From NCBI GenBank assembly GCA_900316295.1, contig ONCJ01000003.1, positions 26,980 through 90,979 of the forward strand: 64,000 nucleotides of DNA, in the 5' to 3' direction. Position numbers and translations under genes: made by a program. The stretch's first letter is position 1; the number at the start of each line of letters is the position of its first letter. The notes under the pieces are model-generated. The model had not been told where the DNA came from. It made no database searches and saw nothing but the letters and a program-made list of their open reading frames with translations. This document shows positions 7,687 to 17,271 of this stretch, piece after piece. The stretch comes from an uncultured Prevotella sp. GTDB lineage: Bacteria > Bacteroidota > Bacteroidia > Bacteroidales > Bacteroidaceae.

Positions 7687-9936
7687 ATGATATTAGACTA
7701 TGACATGCTGAAATCCTTCTATGCCACATACGCACAGAGAGTAGACAAGGCAAGAGAAGTGTTGGGCCATCCGCTCACATACGCAGAGAAAGTGTTGTAT
7801 GCCCATATATATAATAATGTGGACGTGAAGCCATACCGACGCGGCGAGGACTATGTGGAGTTCCGTCCCGACAGGGTCGCCATGCAGGACGCTACGGCTC
7901 AGATGGCGCTGCTGCAGTTCATGAACGCAGGCAAAGACCGAGTGGCTGTACCGTCATCGGTACATTGCGACCACCTCATCAAGGCCGACGTAGGTGTGGA
8001 GAAAGACCTGCCCGCAGCTATGCAGACCAACAAGGAGGTGTACGACTTCCTGAGAAGCGTGTCACAGAAGTATGCCATCGGGTTCTGGGGACCAGGCGCA
8101 GGCATCATCCATCAGGTGGTGCTCGAGAACTATGCCTTCCCCGGAGGTATGATGGTGGGCACCGACTCACATACGCCTAATGCCGGAGGACTCGGCATGG
8201 CTGCCATCGGAGTGGGTGGAGCTGATGCGGTAGACGTGCTCACGGGTATGCCGTGGGAGCTGAAGATGCCACGCCTCATAGGTGTCCATCTCACAGGAAG
8301 ACTACAGGGATGGGCTTCGCCAAAGGACGTGATACTGAAGATCTTGGGCATCCTCACCGTGAAGGGCGGCACCAACGCCATACTGGAATACTTCGGCGAG
8401 GGCGTAGCCACGATGTCGGCAACGGGCAGAGCCACCATCTGTAACATGGGAGCCGAGCTGGGTGCCACATGTTCTATCTTCCCCTTCGACGAGAACACAG
8501 CCGAATACCTGCGACAGACCGATCGCAAGGAGATAGCAGAGATGGCTGAGAAGAACGCCGCCAATCTGCGTGCCGACGACCAGATAGCTGCCAACCCAGC
8601 TGAATATTACGACCAGATACTCGAGATAAACCTCTCGGAGATAGAGCCACACCTGTGTGGACCATTCACACCCGATGCCGCCACACCTATAAGCGAGATG
8701 GCAGAGAAGGGACCGAAGAACGACTATCCGATGGTAGTAGAGGTGGGACTCATAGGCTCGTGTACCAACTCCAGCTACGAGGACCTCGCACGTGCGGCAT
8801 CCGTGGCACGACAGGCTAAGGAGAAAAACCTCGAGGTGAAGGCGCAACTCATCATCAATCCTGGATCGGAACAGATAAGGTATACCGCCCAGCGTGACGG
8901 AATACTCGACGACCTGAAAGCCATAGGAGCCGTCATCATGACCAACGCCTGTGGACCATGTATAGGACAATGGCACAGACATACCGACGACAACGAACGT
9001 AAGAACGCCATAGTGACATCGTTCAACCGTAACTTCCGTCGTCGTGCAGACGGCAACCCTAACACATACGCATTCATCAGCAGCCCGGAGATGACCGTAG
9101 CGCTGGCGCTGTCAGGCAGACTCGACTTCAATCCTGCCACAGACAGCCTGACCAACAGGGACGGACAGCAGGTGAGACTCGACGAACCATCGGGCGACGT
9201 CTTCCCACCAAAGGGCTTTGCCGTAGAGGACAAGGGATTCCTTCCGCCAACCGATGCTGATGCTGGCGTGGAGGTGGTGATAAGTCCTACCAGCGAAAGA
9301 CTGCAGAAACTGGAGCCCTTCAAGGCTTGGGACGGCAACGACATCACAGACATGCCGCTGCTCATAAAGACACAAGGCAAGTGTACTACCGACCACATCT
9401 CTATGGCAGGACCGTGGCTCAGATTCCGTGGCCATCTGCAAAATATCTCCGACAACCTGCTCATGGGTGCGGTAAACGCATTCAACGGGGAGTCGAACAA
9501 GGTGAAATGCCAGCTCTGTGGCAACTATGTCGAGGTGTCGACAGCCGCCAAAGCATATAAGGAGAAGGGACTGGCGTCAATCGTTGTGGCAGAGGACAAC
9601 TACGGCGAGGGCTCCAGCCGTGAGCATGCAGCTATGGAACCGCGATTCCTCAACGTCAGAGTGATACTGGCAAAGAGCTTTGCCCGCATACATGAGACCA
9701 ACCTGAAGAAGCAAGGTATGCTCGCACTCACCTTTGCCAATAAGGACGACTATGACAAGGTTCAGGAGAACGACCGTATCTCACTAACAGGACTGAAGGA
9801 CTTCGCACCTGGTACCCAGCTCACCATCACACTCGGTCATGAGGACGGCAGCGAGGAGAGCTTCAAGGTGAACCATACCTACAACGAGGCTCAGATAGCT
9901 TGGTTTAAGGCTGGTTCGGCGTTGAATTGCCACTAA
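7687..9936 (+). CDS. acn: Aconitate hydratase, mitochondrial-like
   Basis: A 749-residue aconitase that interconverts citrate and isocitrate using a 4Fe-4S cluster. Cluster cysteines are visible in [13 protein letters not shown] and [13 protein letters not shown]. The N-terminal domain begins [10 protein letters not shown] and includes HCDHLIKAD; the swivel domain carries [19 protein letters not shown]. The length and pattern match the mitochondrial-type (ACO2-like) subfamily rather than AcnA/AcnB of E. coli. It sits 65 bp after icd and 79 bp before gltA. Confidence 0.95.
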   Translation: MILDYDMLKSFYATYAQRVDKAREVLGHPLTYAEKVLYAHIYNNVDVKPYRRGEDYVEFRPDRVAMQDATAQMALLQFMNAGKDRVAVPSSVHCDHLIKADVGVEKDLPAAMQTNKEVYDFLRSVSQKYAIGFWGPGAGIIHQVVLENYAFPGGMMVGTDSHTPNAGGLGMAAIGVGGADAVDVLTGMPWELKMPRLIGVHLTGRLQGWASPKDVILKILGILTVKGGTNAILEYFGEGVATMSATGRATICNMGAELGATCSIFPFDENTAEYLRQTDRKEIAEMAEKNAANLRADDQIAANPAEYYDQILEINLSEIEPHLCGPFTPDAATPISEMAEKGPKNDYPMVVEVGLIGSCTNSSYEDLARAASVARQAKEKNLEVKAQLIINPGSEQIRYTAQRDGILDDLKAIGAVIMTNACGPCIGQWHRHTDDNERKNAIVTSFNRNFRRRADGNPNTYAFISSPEMTVALALSGRLDFNPATDSLTNRDGQQVRLDEPSGDVFPPKGFAVEDKGFLPPTDADAGVEVVISPTSERLQKLEPFKAWDGNDITDMPLLIKTQGKCTTDHISMAGPWLRFRGHLQNISDNLLMGAVNAFNGESNKVKCQLCGNYVEVSTAAKAYKEKGLASIVVAEDNYGEGSSREHAAMEPRFLNVRVILAKSFARIHETNLKKQGMLALTFANKDDYDKVQENDRISLTGLKDFAPGTQLTITLGHEDGSEESFKVNHTYNEAQIAWFKAGSALNCH

Positions 9937-10015
9937 ATGATTATCGGAGTATTCGGAAGACTCGGATTGCTCTGGATACTCTGATTACTCAGAATAATAA
10001 GAACAACAAAAAACG

Positions 10016-11362
10016 ATGAAGAAGGAATATTTGATATACAAACTCAGCGATGAGGTAAAGAACTCTTGTAAGATTGACAACGAACTGTTTACGAAGTATG
10101 GCGTGAAGCGAGGACTTCGTAATGAGGACGGCTCGGGCGTGCTCGTGGGACTCACCAATATAGGTAATGTGGTGGGATATGAGTCCGACAAGGACGGTAA
10201 ACCGATGCCGACAGAGGGAAAACTGTACTATCGCGGCTACGAGCTCGACCAGCTGGTGGCTCCTCTGCTGAAAGAGAAACGCTTCGGATTCGAGGAGGTG
10301 GCATTCTTGTTGTTGTCGGGCGAACTGCCAGACAAGGAAGAGCTCTCTGCTTTCCGTGAACTTCTGAACGACAATATGCCGCTCGACCATCGTACCGTGG
10401 TACACCTTGTAGACCTCGAGGGAACGGACATCATGAACATCCTTGCCCGATGTGTGCTGGAGATGTATACCTTCGACAGCAATCCCGACGACATCTCGCG
10501 CGACAACCTCATGCGCCAGTCGATAGAGCTGATTGCTAAGTTCCCGACAATCATAGCATACGCTTACAACATCTACCGCCACTCTGAGCACGGCAGGTCG
10601 TTACATATCCGTCACCCTAAGGAAAACCTCTCTATCGCAGAGAACTTCCTGCACATGATGAAGCATGACGAATATACCGAGCTCGACGCACGCATGCTCG
10701 ACCTGCTGCTCATCATTCAGGCAGAACATGGCGGTGGTAACAACTCTACCTTCACCGTGCGCGTCACCTCGTCGACACGTACCGACACCTATTCGTCGAT
10801 AGCTGCAGGTATCGGTTCGCTGAAGGGTCCGCTCCATGGAGGTGCCAACATCAAGGTAATCAACATGTTCCATCACCTGAAGGAGCAGATCAAAGACTGG
10901 TCTAATACCGACGAGATAGACACCTACCTAAAGCGTATGCTTAACAAAGAGGCTTACGACAAGTCGGGACTCATCTATGGTATCGGTCATGCCGTATACA
11001 CCCTGAGCGACCCACGTGCCGTAGAACTGAAGAAGCTCGCAGGCGAACTGGCTAAGGAGAAGGGTAGGGAAGAAGAGTACGAATTCCTGAAACTCATCGA
11101 GCAGGAGGGTATCAAGTGCCTGATGGAGCATCGTAAGAGTCGCAAACCGGCATGTGCCAACCTCGACTTCTACTCTGGTTTCATATATGAGATGATAGGA
11201 TTGCCACAAGAGATATACACACCTATCTTCGCAATGGCACGTATCGTCGGATGGACTGCACACCGCATCGAGGAGCTGAACTTCCAGGGTCGACGCATCA
11301 TACGTCCTGCCTACAAGAACATTAGCGGCGCAAGAGAGTATGTGCCGATAAGCGACAGATAA
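10016..11362 (+). CDS. gltA: Citrate synthase
   Basis: A 448-residue citrate synthase, condensing oxaloacetate and acetyl-CoA. The catalytic residues are in HGGGNNSTFTVR (His), GIGHAVYTLSDPRA (His) and NLDFYSGFIYEMIG (Asp). The N-terminal extension of about 60 residues before GKLYYRGYELDQL is longer than in the small type II enzymes. As last gene of icd-acn-gltA it ends just before a hairpin terminator. The 9937-10015 spacer contains a degenerate TCGGA/ATTACTC repeat. Confidence 0.94.
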   Translation: MKKEYLIYKLSDEVKNSCKIDNELFTKYGVKRGLRNEDGSGVLVGLTNIGNVVGYESDKDGKPMPTEGKLYYRGYELDQLVAPLLKEKRFGFEEVAFLLLSGELPDKEELSAFRELLNDNMPLDHRTVVHLVDLEGTDIMNILARCVLEMYTFDSNPDDISRDNLMRQSIELIAKFPTIIAYAYNIYRHSEHGRSLHIRHPKENLSIAENFLHMMKHDEYTELDARMLDLLLIIQAEHGGGNNSTFTVRVTSSTRTDTYSSIAAGIGSLKGPLHGGANIKVINMFHHLKEQIKDWSNTDEIDTYLKRMLNKEAYDKSGLIYGIGHAVYTLSDPRAVELKKLAGELAKEKGREEEYEFLKLIEQEGIKCLMEHRKSRKPACANLDFYSGFIYEMIGLPQEIYTPIFAMARIVGWTAHRIEELNFQGRRIIRPAYKNISGAREYVPISDR

Positions 11363-11426
11363 GAACTGATATCTCACCCCTCACCACTTGCGGAAGCACA
11401 GCTTCCAAAAGTTGAGTAAATAAATA

Positions 11427-11467
11427 AGAGGAGCCTCTCCGCTATGGGGAAGCTCCTCTGTTTTTTT
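11427..11467 (+). terminator. Terminator between gltA and the dicarboxylate transporter
   Basis: Stem AGAGGAGC... (11427-11440) with ...GCTCCTCT (11446-11459), loop around GCTAT, followed by seven T. The convergent transporter gene ends at 11494, so the hairpin may serve both strands. Confidence 0.75.
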
Positions 11468-11493
11468 ATAGAGAAATCGTCTGCAGTAGAATT

Positions 11494-12966
11494 CTACAAC
11501 AATCCTGCTTTTCCAATAAAGAATAGCATGATGTAGCCTAAGATGAGGGTGATGATGCCCACGGTGGCTCCCACCTTCAGCATGTCGTTCTGCTTGACAA
11601 GACCTGTAGAATAGGCGATGGCATTAGGTGGGGTAGAGATAGGCAGGCACATCGCCGATGATGCTGAGAGAGCGATACCGATAAGCACCGTTGTGGTGCC
11701 TCCGATACTGTCAAGACGGTCGCCCATACCTGTACATACCACAGCGAGGATAGGCACAAGGAGTGCAGCAGTAGCGGTGTTGGATATGAAATTCGACAAC
11801 GCATAGCATATCACACCCGAGATGAGCAGTATCATCAGCGGACTCCACTCGCCAAAGGGAATACTCTCGATGGCTACGTCGGCAAGTCCGGTACCATTCA
11901 TTCCGAGTCCTAAAGCAAATCCACCAGCAACCATCCAGATGACCGACCAGTCTATAGCCTGCAGGTCTTTGGCTGTGATGACTCCCGTCAGGGCGAAGAT
12001 ACCCATCGGAACCAGAGCCACGGTGTTGGAGTCGATACCTGTGATGTCCTTAGGAATACACCACAAGAGGATGGTAAGTATGAATGTTCCGGATACCACC
12101 CACATGCGCCAGCCATGGTGTATCTTGCCTTTTATCTCAAGTTCGATGGTCTTCTGTGTGAACGGGAAGAATTTCAGGATGATGCGCCATGATATGAGCA
12201 GAATGATGATAGCCAACGGGAACATGAATGCCATCCACTGACCAAAGCCAATACCCATATTCAGTCCAGCCTCGTCGTTGAGCATCTTCAGAGCTATGGC
12301 GTTAGGTGGCGTACCGATAGGAGTGCCCAGTCCGCCGATGTTGGCTGCCACAGGGATACTCATGGTAAGAGCTATTCGCCCCTTACCGCTGGCAGGTAGT
12401 GCCGCAAATACAGGCGTAAGGAATGTGAGCATCATCGCAGCTGTGGCTGTATTGCTGACAAACATAGAGAAGATGCCCGTGATGAGCAGGAAGCCCAGCA
12501 ACACGTTCTCACTCTTCTTGCCAAACGGACGGATAAGGTTCTTGGCAAGCAGCACGTCGAGTCCCGACTTCGTCGCTGCGATGGCAAGGATGAATCCGCC
12601 AAGGAAGAGCATGATGACGGGGTCGGCAAAGGCTGCCATAATGTCCTTTGATTTGAGCAGAGTGCCGAATGTATCACTCTCCTCACCCTTGAAGCATGCG
12701 AGTGAGTTGTTGGAGATGGTTAGACACATCGTCGTGATGATACCCAGAGAAGTAGCCCATGAAGGCACAGCCTCGGTGAGCCACGAAAGTGTTGCAAAGA
12801 CGAAGATGGCGATGACACGTTGCTGTATTACCGTCAGTCCGTCAATACCGAACGCCGATGTCGGCAGGTTCCATACGATAGTTGTTACGATTGCAATAAC
12901 AAGTAGTTCGAGCATCTTCTTCTTCGAATACTTGTTGTTAAGCGCATTAGATGATTCTTGCGACAT
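11494..12966 (-). CDS. DASS-family sodium/dicarboxylate symporter
   Basis: A 490-residue inner-membrane transporter of the SLC13/DASS family with about 11-12 hydrophobic segments. Both SNT signature motifs are present (MFVSNTATAAMM near residue 168 and FISNTATAALL near 395), each followed by a Pro-Pro-Asn loop (GTPIGTPPNAIA and PISTPPNAIA), as in VcINDY-like sodium/succinate carriers. The likely substrates are succinate, fumarate or malate; being convergent with the citrate-pathway operon fits but does not prove this. Its promoter lies in a copy of a dispersed promoter repeat. Confidence 0.88.
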   Translation of the reverse strand: MSQESSNALNNKYSKKKMLELLVIAIVTTIVWNLPTSAFGIDGLTVIQQRVIAIFVFATLSWLTEAVPSWATSLGIITTMCLTISNNSLACFKGEESDTFGTLLKSKDIMAAFADPVIMLFLGGFILAIAATKSGLDVLLAKNLIRPFGKKSENVLLGFLLITGIFSMFVSNTATAAMMLTFLTPVFAALPASGKGRIALTMSIPVAANIGGLGTPIGTPPNAIALKMLNDEAGLNMGIGFGQWMAFMFPLAIIILLISWRIILKFFPFTQKTIELEIKGKIHHGWRMWVVSGTFILTILLWCIPKDITGIDSNTVALVPMGIFALTGVITAKDLQAIDWSVIWMVAGGFALGLGMNGTGLADVAIESIPFGEWSPLMILLISGVICYALSNFISNTATAALLVPILAVVCTGMGDRLDSIGGTTTVLIGIALSASSAMCLPISTPPNAIAYSTGLVKQNDMLKVGATVGIITLILGYIMLFFIGKAGLL

Positions 12967-12996
12967 TTTTTACACATATTTATTATAAAACGGGTG

Positions 12997-13088
12997 CAAA
13001 GGTACGGAAAAACGAGAGCAGAACAAAATAAACTTGTTTATTTTTTATGCCGAGATGGAGTAACTTATCTAAAGTTACGAAAATAATA
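12997..13088 (-). promoter_or_regulatory. Promoter in a dispersed repeat (transporter copy)
   Basis: On the minus strand TTTG (13024-13027), 19 bp, TACCTTTG (12997-13004). The spacer and about 60 bp further upstream match the two 114-bp repeats at 53558-53823 (shared blocks: GAGAGCAGAACAAAATAAA, ATGCCGAG, and a degraded AAGTTACGAA). It is one of three sites where this 31-bp promoter cassette occurs. Confidence 0.7.
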
Positions 13089-13184
13089 CGGACTCGAGCT
13101 ATGCTCGCTTGCAGAGCGGAGCAAGAATGCGTAGTGTGTAATTTTTTCTCTAAAAACTCATAACTAAAAACTCATAACTAAAAA

Positions 13185-14342
13185 CTACACCCATACCAAG
13201 TCGCTCATTACATCATCGCTGACGAAGAGCCCCTGTCGGGTCAGGTGGATGCGGTCGTCGTCAATCGTCAGTAGTCCGCGCTCTATCGCCGACTTAGCGT
13301 TGTCAAGTAGGTAATGACGATATTTCTCCTTGAGCGAAGAGAGAATGATGCCCTCGCGAGTGCGCAGGGCTGTGGTGATGAGGTCATTATATCGTGTGTC
13401 AGCATCGATAATCTCCCGTTCGCAAGGTACGATGCCCTGTTCTATGCTTTCGATATATGTATGGATATTGCTGATGTTCCATTGTCTGCTTACGATGTCA
13501 AAGCTATGCGCAGCAGCACCCAGCCCGATGTACGGAGTAGAGTTCCAATAGTTAGAGTTATGTAGCGAGCGTAGGGAAGAGCGCTTGGCGTCGTGGCTCT
13601 TGCGTAAGCTTGCAAAGTTGCTTATCTCATAATGTTCATAGTCTGCTCGTGAGAGTCTGTCGATAAGAGTGTCGTACATCAGCCGCTCAGTCTCGTCGTC
13701 GATAGGCTTTAAGGTGTTCGCCATCCTATAGAGAGGTGTTCCCTCCTCATACATCAGGCAGTAGGCGGAGATATGTTCCACGTCAAGGCTCAGAGCCGCG
13801 TTGATGTCCTGTTGCCAGTCGTCGAGGGTCTCGCCAGGGAAGCCAAACATCAGGTCGATGCTGATATTCTCAATCCCGACGTTTCTCAGCCTTTCTACAG
13901 CCCGTCCCACTTCCTCAGCCGTATGGCGACGATGCAGGAAGTGCAGACGGTCGTCGGAGAAAGTCTGTGCCCCCATGCTGACACGATTGACAGGCAGTCT
14001 CGACAGTATTGATGCATAGTCCTCGGTGATGTCGTCAGGATTGCATTCTATGGTTGTCTCCTTCAAGTCAGCCAGACTGAATGTGTTGCCGATAGCGTCA
14101 AACAACCGGTGTAGGTTAGCCTCGCTCAGAAGGCTGGGTGTTCCACCTCCAAGATAGATTGTACTTATTCGCTCCCTCTCACCATCATTCCTTTGCTTCT
14201 TGCCATCCTTGCTCCTCATCTCCATCTCTCGGCACAACGCCTCCACATACCTGTCTTGCAGCTGCAAGGAAGTAGTAGAATAGAAGCCGCAATAGATACA
14301 TCGACTCTTACAAAATGGTATGTGTATATATAGTCCTGCCAT
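13185..14342 (-). CDS. hemW: HemW-like radical SAM haem chaperone
   Basis: A 385-residue radical SAM protein. The cluster motif is CKSRCIYC (CX3CX2C) in the N-terminal HIPFCKSRCIYCGFY, followed by the GGGTPS motif, and the C-terminal HemN-like domain (NDLITTALRTREGI). It lacks the extended N-terminus of true HemN, so HemW (haem insertion) is the better call; old annotations say oxygen-independent coproporphyrinogen oxidase. A charged stretch RSKDGKKQRNDGERER before TIYLGGGTPS is longer than expected. It stands alone; 13089-13184 contains AAAACTCATAACTA repeats. Confidence 0.87.
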   Translation of the reverse strand: MAGLYIHIPFCKSRCIYCGFYSTTSLQLQDRYVEALCREMEMRSKDGKKQRNDGERERISTIYLGGGTPSLLSEANLHRLFDAIGNTFSLADLKETTIECNPDDITEDYASILSRLPVNRVSMGAQTFSDDRLHFLHRRHTAEEVGRAVERLRNVGIENISIDLMFGFPGETLDDWQQDINAALSLDVEHISAYCLMYEEGTPLYRMANTLKPIDDETERLMYDTLIDRLSRADYEHYEISNFASLRKSHDAKRSSLRSLHNSNYWNSTPYIGLGAAAHSFDIVSRQWNISNIHTYIESIEQGIVPCEREIIDADTRYNDLITTALRTREGIILSSLKEKYRHYLLDNAKSAIERGLLTIDDDRIHLTRQGLFVSDDVMSDLVWV

Positions 14343-14483
14343 GATTTTGGCAGTAAAAGTACTAATAAGTTATAAAATATTAGCCGTTTTAGTATAAAAC
14401 TTTTGGCAGTTTGTATGAAAATGTCTACTTTAGTGGCTGATTTTGTCAAGACTATATTATTAATAACCTAAATCTATATTGAT

Positions 14484-16643
14484 ATGAAAGTATATCAAAC
14501 AAACGAAATCAAGAACATTGCGCTGCTTGGCAGTGCGGGTAGCGGCAAGACAACCCTTGCCGAAAGTATGTTATACGAAGCTGGAATCATCAAGCGTCGT
14601 GGTACGGTAGAAGCTAAGAACACGGTCAGCGACTACTTCCCTGTAGAGCAGGAGTACGGCTATTCTGTATTCTCTACCGTCTTTCATGTAGAATGGAATG
14701 GTAAGAAGCTGAACGTCATCGACTGCCCAGGAAGCGACGACTTCGTCGGAGGAGCTATCACAGCGCTCAACGTTACCGACCAGGCAGTTATCCTTATCAA
14801 TGGTCAGTATGGTCCTGAGGTAGGTACGCAGAACGCATTCCGTTATACCGAGAAACTGAATAAGCCAGTCATCTTCTTGGTAAACCAGCTCGATCGTGAT
14901 AATTGTGACTTCGACTCACTCATGACAAGCATGCGTGAGATTTATGGTTCGAAGTGTGTCCAGATACAATATCCCATCGCCACAGGTGCAGGATTTAATG
15001 CCGTCATCGACGTGCTGCTGATGAAGAAATACTCTTGGAAGCCCGAGGGCGGAGCTCCTATCATCGAGGACATCCCTGCCGAGGAGATGGATAAGGCTAT
15101 GGAGCTGCATAAGGCTCTGGTTGAGGCTGCCGCAGAGAACGACGAGATGCTCATGGAGAAGTTCTTCGAGGAGGAAAGCCTCACAGAGGACGAGATGCGT
15201 GAGGGTATACGTAAGGGACTCGTGACACGCAGCATCTTCCCTGTCTTCTGCGTATGTGCAGGAAGGGATATGGGCGTACGCCGACTGATGGAGTTCCTGG
15301 GCAATGTGGTTCCGTTTGTCGACGAGATGCCAAAGATACACAACACCCGTGGCGAAGAAGTTGCTCCAGACAGCAATGGCCCCGAGTCGATATACTTCTT
15401 CAAGACAGGTATGGAGCCTCATATCGGTGAGGTAAGCTACTTCAAGGTGATGAGCGGAAGCATCAAGGCTGGTGACGACCTGACCAACTCTGATCGCGGA
15501 TCAAAGGAGCGCATAGGTACCATCTATGCCTGCGCAGGTGCCAATCGTGTTCCTGTAGACGAGCTTAAGGCTGGCGATATCGGCTGTACCGTAAAGCTGA
15601 AGGACGTGAAGACGGGCAATACCCTGAACGCGAAGGACCTCGACCAGCGCTTCGACTTCATCAAATATCCTAACTCTAAGTATTCGCGTGCTATCAAGTC
15701 GGTCAACGAAAGTGAGATGGAAAAACTCATGGCTGCCCTCATACGTATGCGTCAGGAAGACCCGACATGGGTGGTAGAACAGTCGAAGGAACTCCATCAG
15801 ACCATCGTTCACGGACAGGGCGAGTTCCATCTGCGTACCCTGAAGTGGCGTCTGGAGAATAACGAGAAGATACAGGTGAAGTTTGACGAGCCACGCATAC
15901 CATATCGTGAGACCATCACCAAGACAGCACGTGCAGACTATCGCCATAAGAAGCAGTCGGGTGGTGCTGGTCAGTTTGGTGAGGTCCACCTCATCGTGGA
16001 GCCATACGCCGAAGGTATGCCAGATCCAACTGTTTACAAGTTCAATGGACAGGAGTTCAAGATGAACATCAAGGGTAAGGAAGAAGTTGACCTGGAGTGG
16101 GGTGGCAAGCTCGTCTTCATCAACTCAGTCGTTGGTGGAGCTATCGACGCACGTTTCATGCCTGCTATCTTGAAGGGTATCATGGAGCGCATGGAGCAAG
16201 GTCCACTCACGGGTTCGTATGCTCGTGACGTACGTGTTATCGTTTATGACGGTAAGATGCACCCGGTAGATTCTAATGAGCTCTCCTTCATGCTGGCAGC
16301 ACGCAACGCCTTCTCGCTGGCATTCAAGGAGGCAGGTCCGAAGATTCTTGAGCCTATTTATGACTTAGAGGTCTACGTCCCATCCGACTATATGGGTGAT
16401 GTGATGAGCGACCTGCAGGGACGACGTGCGATGATTATGGGTATGGACAGCGAGGCAGGATACCAGAAGCTGAGTGCAAAGATTCCGCAGAAGGAACTTG
16501 CCAACTACAGTATTTCGTTAAGCTCACTCACAGGAGGACGTGCTTCGTTCACTACTAAGTTTGCAAGCTACGAACTCGTACCAAACGACATCCAGCAGAA
16601 GCTCATTGCCGAGCATGAGGCAGAGCAGTCTGACGAGGATTAA
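14484..16643 (+). CDS. EF-G2-type translational GTPase paralogue
   Basis: A 719-residue EF-G paralogue with all five EF-G domains. The P-loop is GSAGSGKTT (residues 16-24), where canonical EF-G has AHIDAGKTT; the G3 motif is DCPGSDDF (80-87), with Ser84 in place of the catalytic His of DTPGH; G4 is NQLD. Domain IV keeps the HKKQSGGAGQFGEV loop. The Bacteroides EF-G2 has been described as lacking GTPase activity while still supporting translocation during starvation; the altered G1 and G3 residues here fit that class. The C-terminal tail is acidic. It is monocistronic, divergent from hemW, and ends at a strong terminator. Confidence 0.85.
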   Translation: MKVYQTNEIKNIALLGSAGSGKTTLAESMLYEAGIIKRRGTVEAKNTVSDYFPVEQEYGYSVFSTVFHVEWNGKKLNVIDCPGSDDFVGGAITALNVTDQAVILINGQYGPEVGTQNAFRYTEKLNKPVIFLVNQLDRDNCDFDSLMTSMREIYGSKCVQIQYPIATGAGFNAVIDVLLMKKYSWKPEGGAPIIEDIPAEEMDKAMELHKALVEAAAENDEMLMEKFFEEESLTEDEMREGIRKGLVTRSIFPVFCVCAGRDMGVRRLMEFLGNVVPFVDEMPKIHNTRGEEVAPDSNGPESIYFFKTGMEPHIGEVSYFKVMSGSIKAGDDLTNSDRGSKERIGTIYACAGANRVPVDELKAGDIGCTVKLKDVKTGNTLNAKDLDQRFDFIKYPNSKYSRAIKSVNESEMEKLMAALIRMRQEDPTWVVEQSKELHQTIVHGQGEFHLRTLKWRLENNEKIQVKFDEPRIPYRETITKTARADYRHKKQSGGAGQFGEVHLIVEPYAEGMPDPTVYKFNGQEFKMNIKGKEEVDLEWGGKLVFINSVVGGAIDARFMPAILKGIMERMEQGPLTGSYARDVRVIVYDGKMHPVDSNELSFMLAARNAFSLAFKEAGPKILEPIYDLEVYVPSDYMGDVMSDLQGRRAMIMGMDSEAGYQKLSAKIPQKELANYSISLSSLTGGRASFTTKFASYELVPNDIQQKLIAEHEAEQSDED

Positions 16644-16652
16644 GCAACAAAA

Positions 16653-16684
16653 AGAAAACGGGACTCAAAAGAGTTCCGTTTTCT
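16653..16684. terminator. Bidirectional terminator after the EF-G2 paralogue
   Basis: A 14-bp stem (16653-16666 with 16671-16684, one G-U pair, loop AAAA), AGAAAACGG...CCGTTTTCT, with T-rich DNA after it and A-rich DNA before it. It separates two convergent genes. The 16690-16745 spacer holds ATTCCGTTATCCC-like repeats. Confidence 0.8.
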
Positions 16685-16750
16685 TGTTCTTTTCGTTATT
16701 CCGTTATCCCATTATTTCGGTATTCCGAAATCCCGAGTCTCCGATAATTT

Positions 16751-17026
16751 TTATTCCTCGACAGCAGGTGTTGCCTTCAGTGCCTCTAATGCTTTACTCA
16801 ACTGGTCGGGACAAGAAGTAGGACGATTGCCACATTGGATGCCCCTGATCTTCCCAATCACGTCGTCTATGTGCTGACCCGTCACCAGTCTGCTTACTCC
16901 CTGTAGATTACCGTTACATCCTCCTACAAAGAAAACCTGCTGGATGATGTTGTTCTCGTCGGCTGTCACGTCGATAACTTTCGAGCATGTGCCCTGTGTC
17001 TGATACTGTATATGCTTTGTTTTCAT
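16751..17026 (-). CDS. TSCPD-domain protein
   Basis: A 91-residue protein with the TSCPD signature (RPTSCPDQLSKAL) and three further cysteines in GTCSKV, GGCNGN and IQCGN. The domain resembles the C-terminal part of adenosylcobalamin-dependent ribonucleotide reductase and may bind metal or a nucleotide-related ligand; the role of the stand-alone form (TIGR03905-like) is unknown. The frame is open upstream to 17098, but the promoter -7 box at 17031-17038 puts the start at the Met of MKTKHIQYQTQGTCS, with almost no leader. Confidence 0.82.
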   Translation of the reverse strand: MKTKHIQYQTQGTCSKVIDVTADENNIIQQVFFVGGCNGNLQGVSRLVTGQHIDDVIGKIRGIQCGNRPTSCPDQLSKALEALKATPAVEE

Positions 17027-17030
17027 GCTG

Positions 17031-17060
17031 CAAAGATATATAAAAATGTGTAATAACAAA
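17031..17060 (-). promoter_or_regulatory. Promoter of the TSCPD gene (near-leaderless)
   Basis: Minus strand TTTG (17057-17060), 18 bp, TATCTTTG (17031-17038), then CAGC and the ATG at 17026. Confidence 0.65.
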
Positions 17061-17196
17061 GTTGTTCCAATCAATTTATTTCGTAGGAATGGGGACAATC
17101 GGTAGCTGATTTTGATTATATTAGTTCAAAATAATGAATTAAATACCGCTATTTAGGTTAAAAAGTGTAACAATAGTATGATAATTTAAGAATTGC

Positions 17197-17228
17197 TTGT
17201 TAAATAGTTAAAGCATTTCTTACCTTTG
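17197..17228 (+). promoter_or_regulatory. Promoter of rprX
   Basis: CTTG (17197-17200), 20 bp, TACCTTTG (17221-17228), about 43 bp before the rprX ATG. The 17061-17196 stretch has no gene. Confidence 0.6.
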
Positions 17229-17271
17229 CAATATGCAACGGAAAAGATAGGGTTGCGTAAAACGGAAAGAT

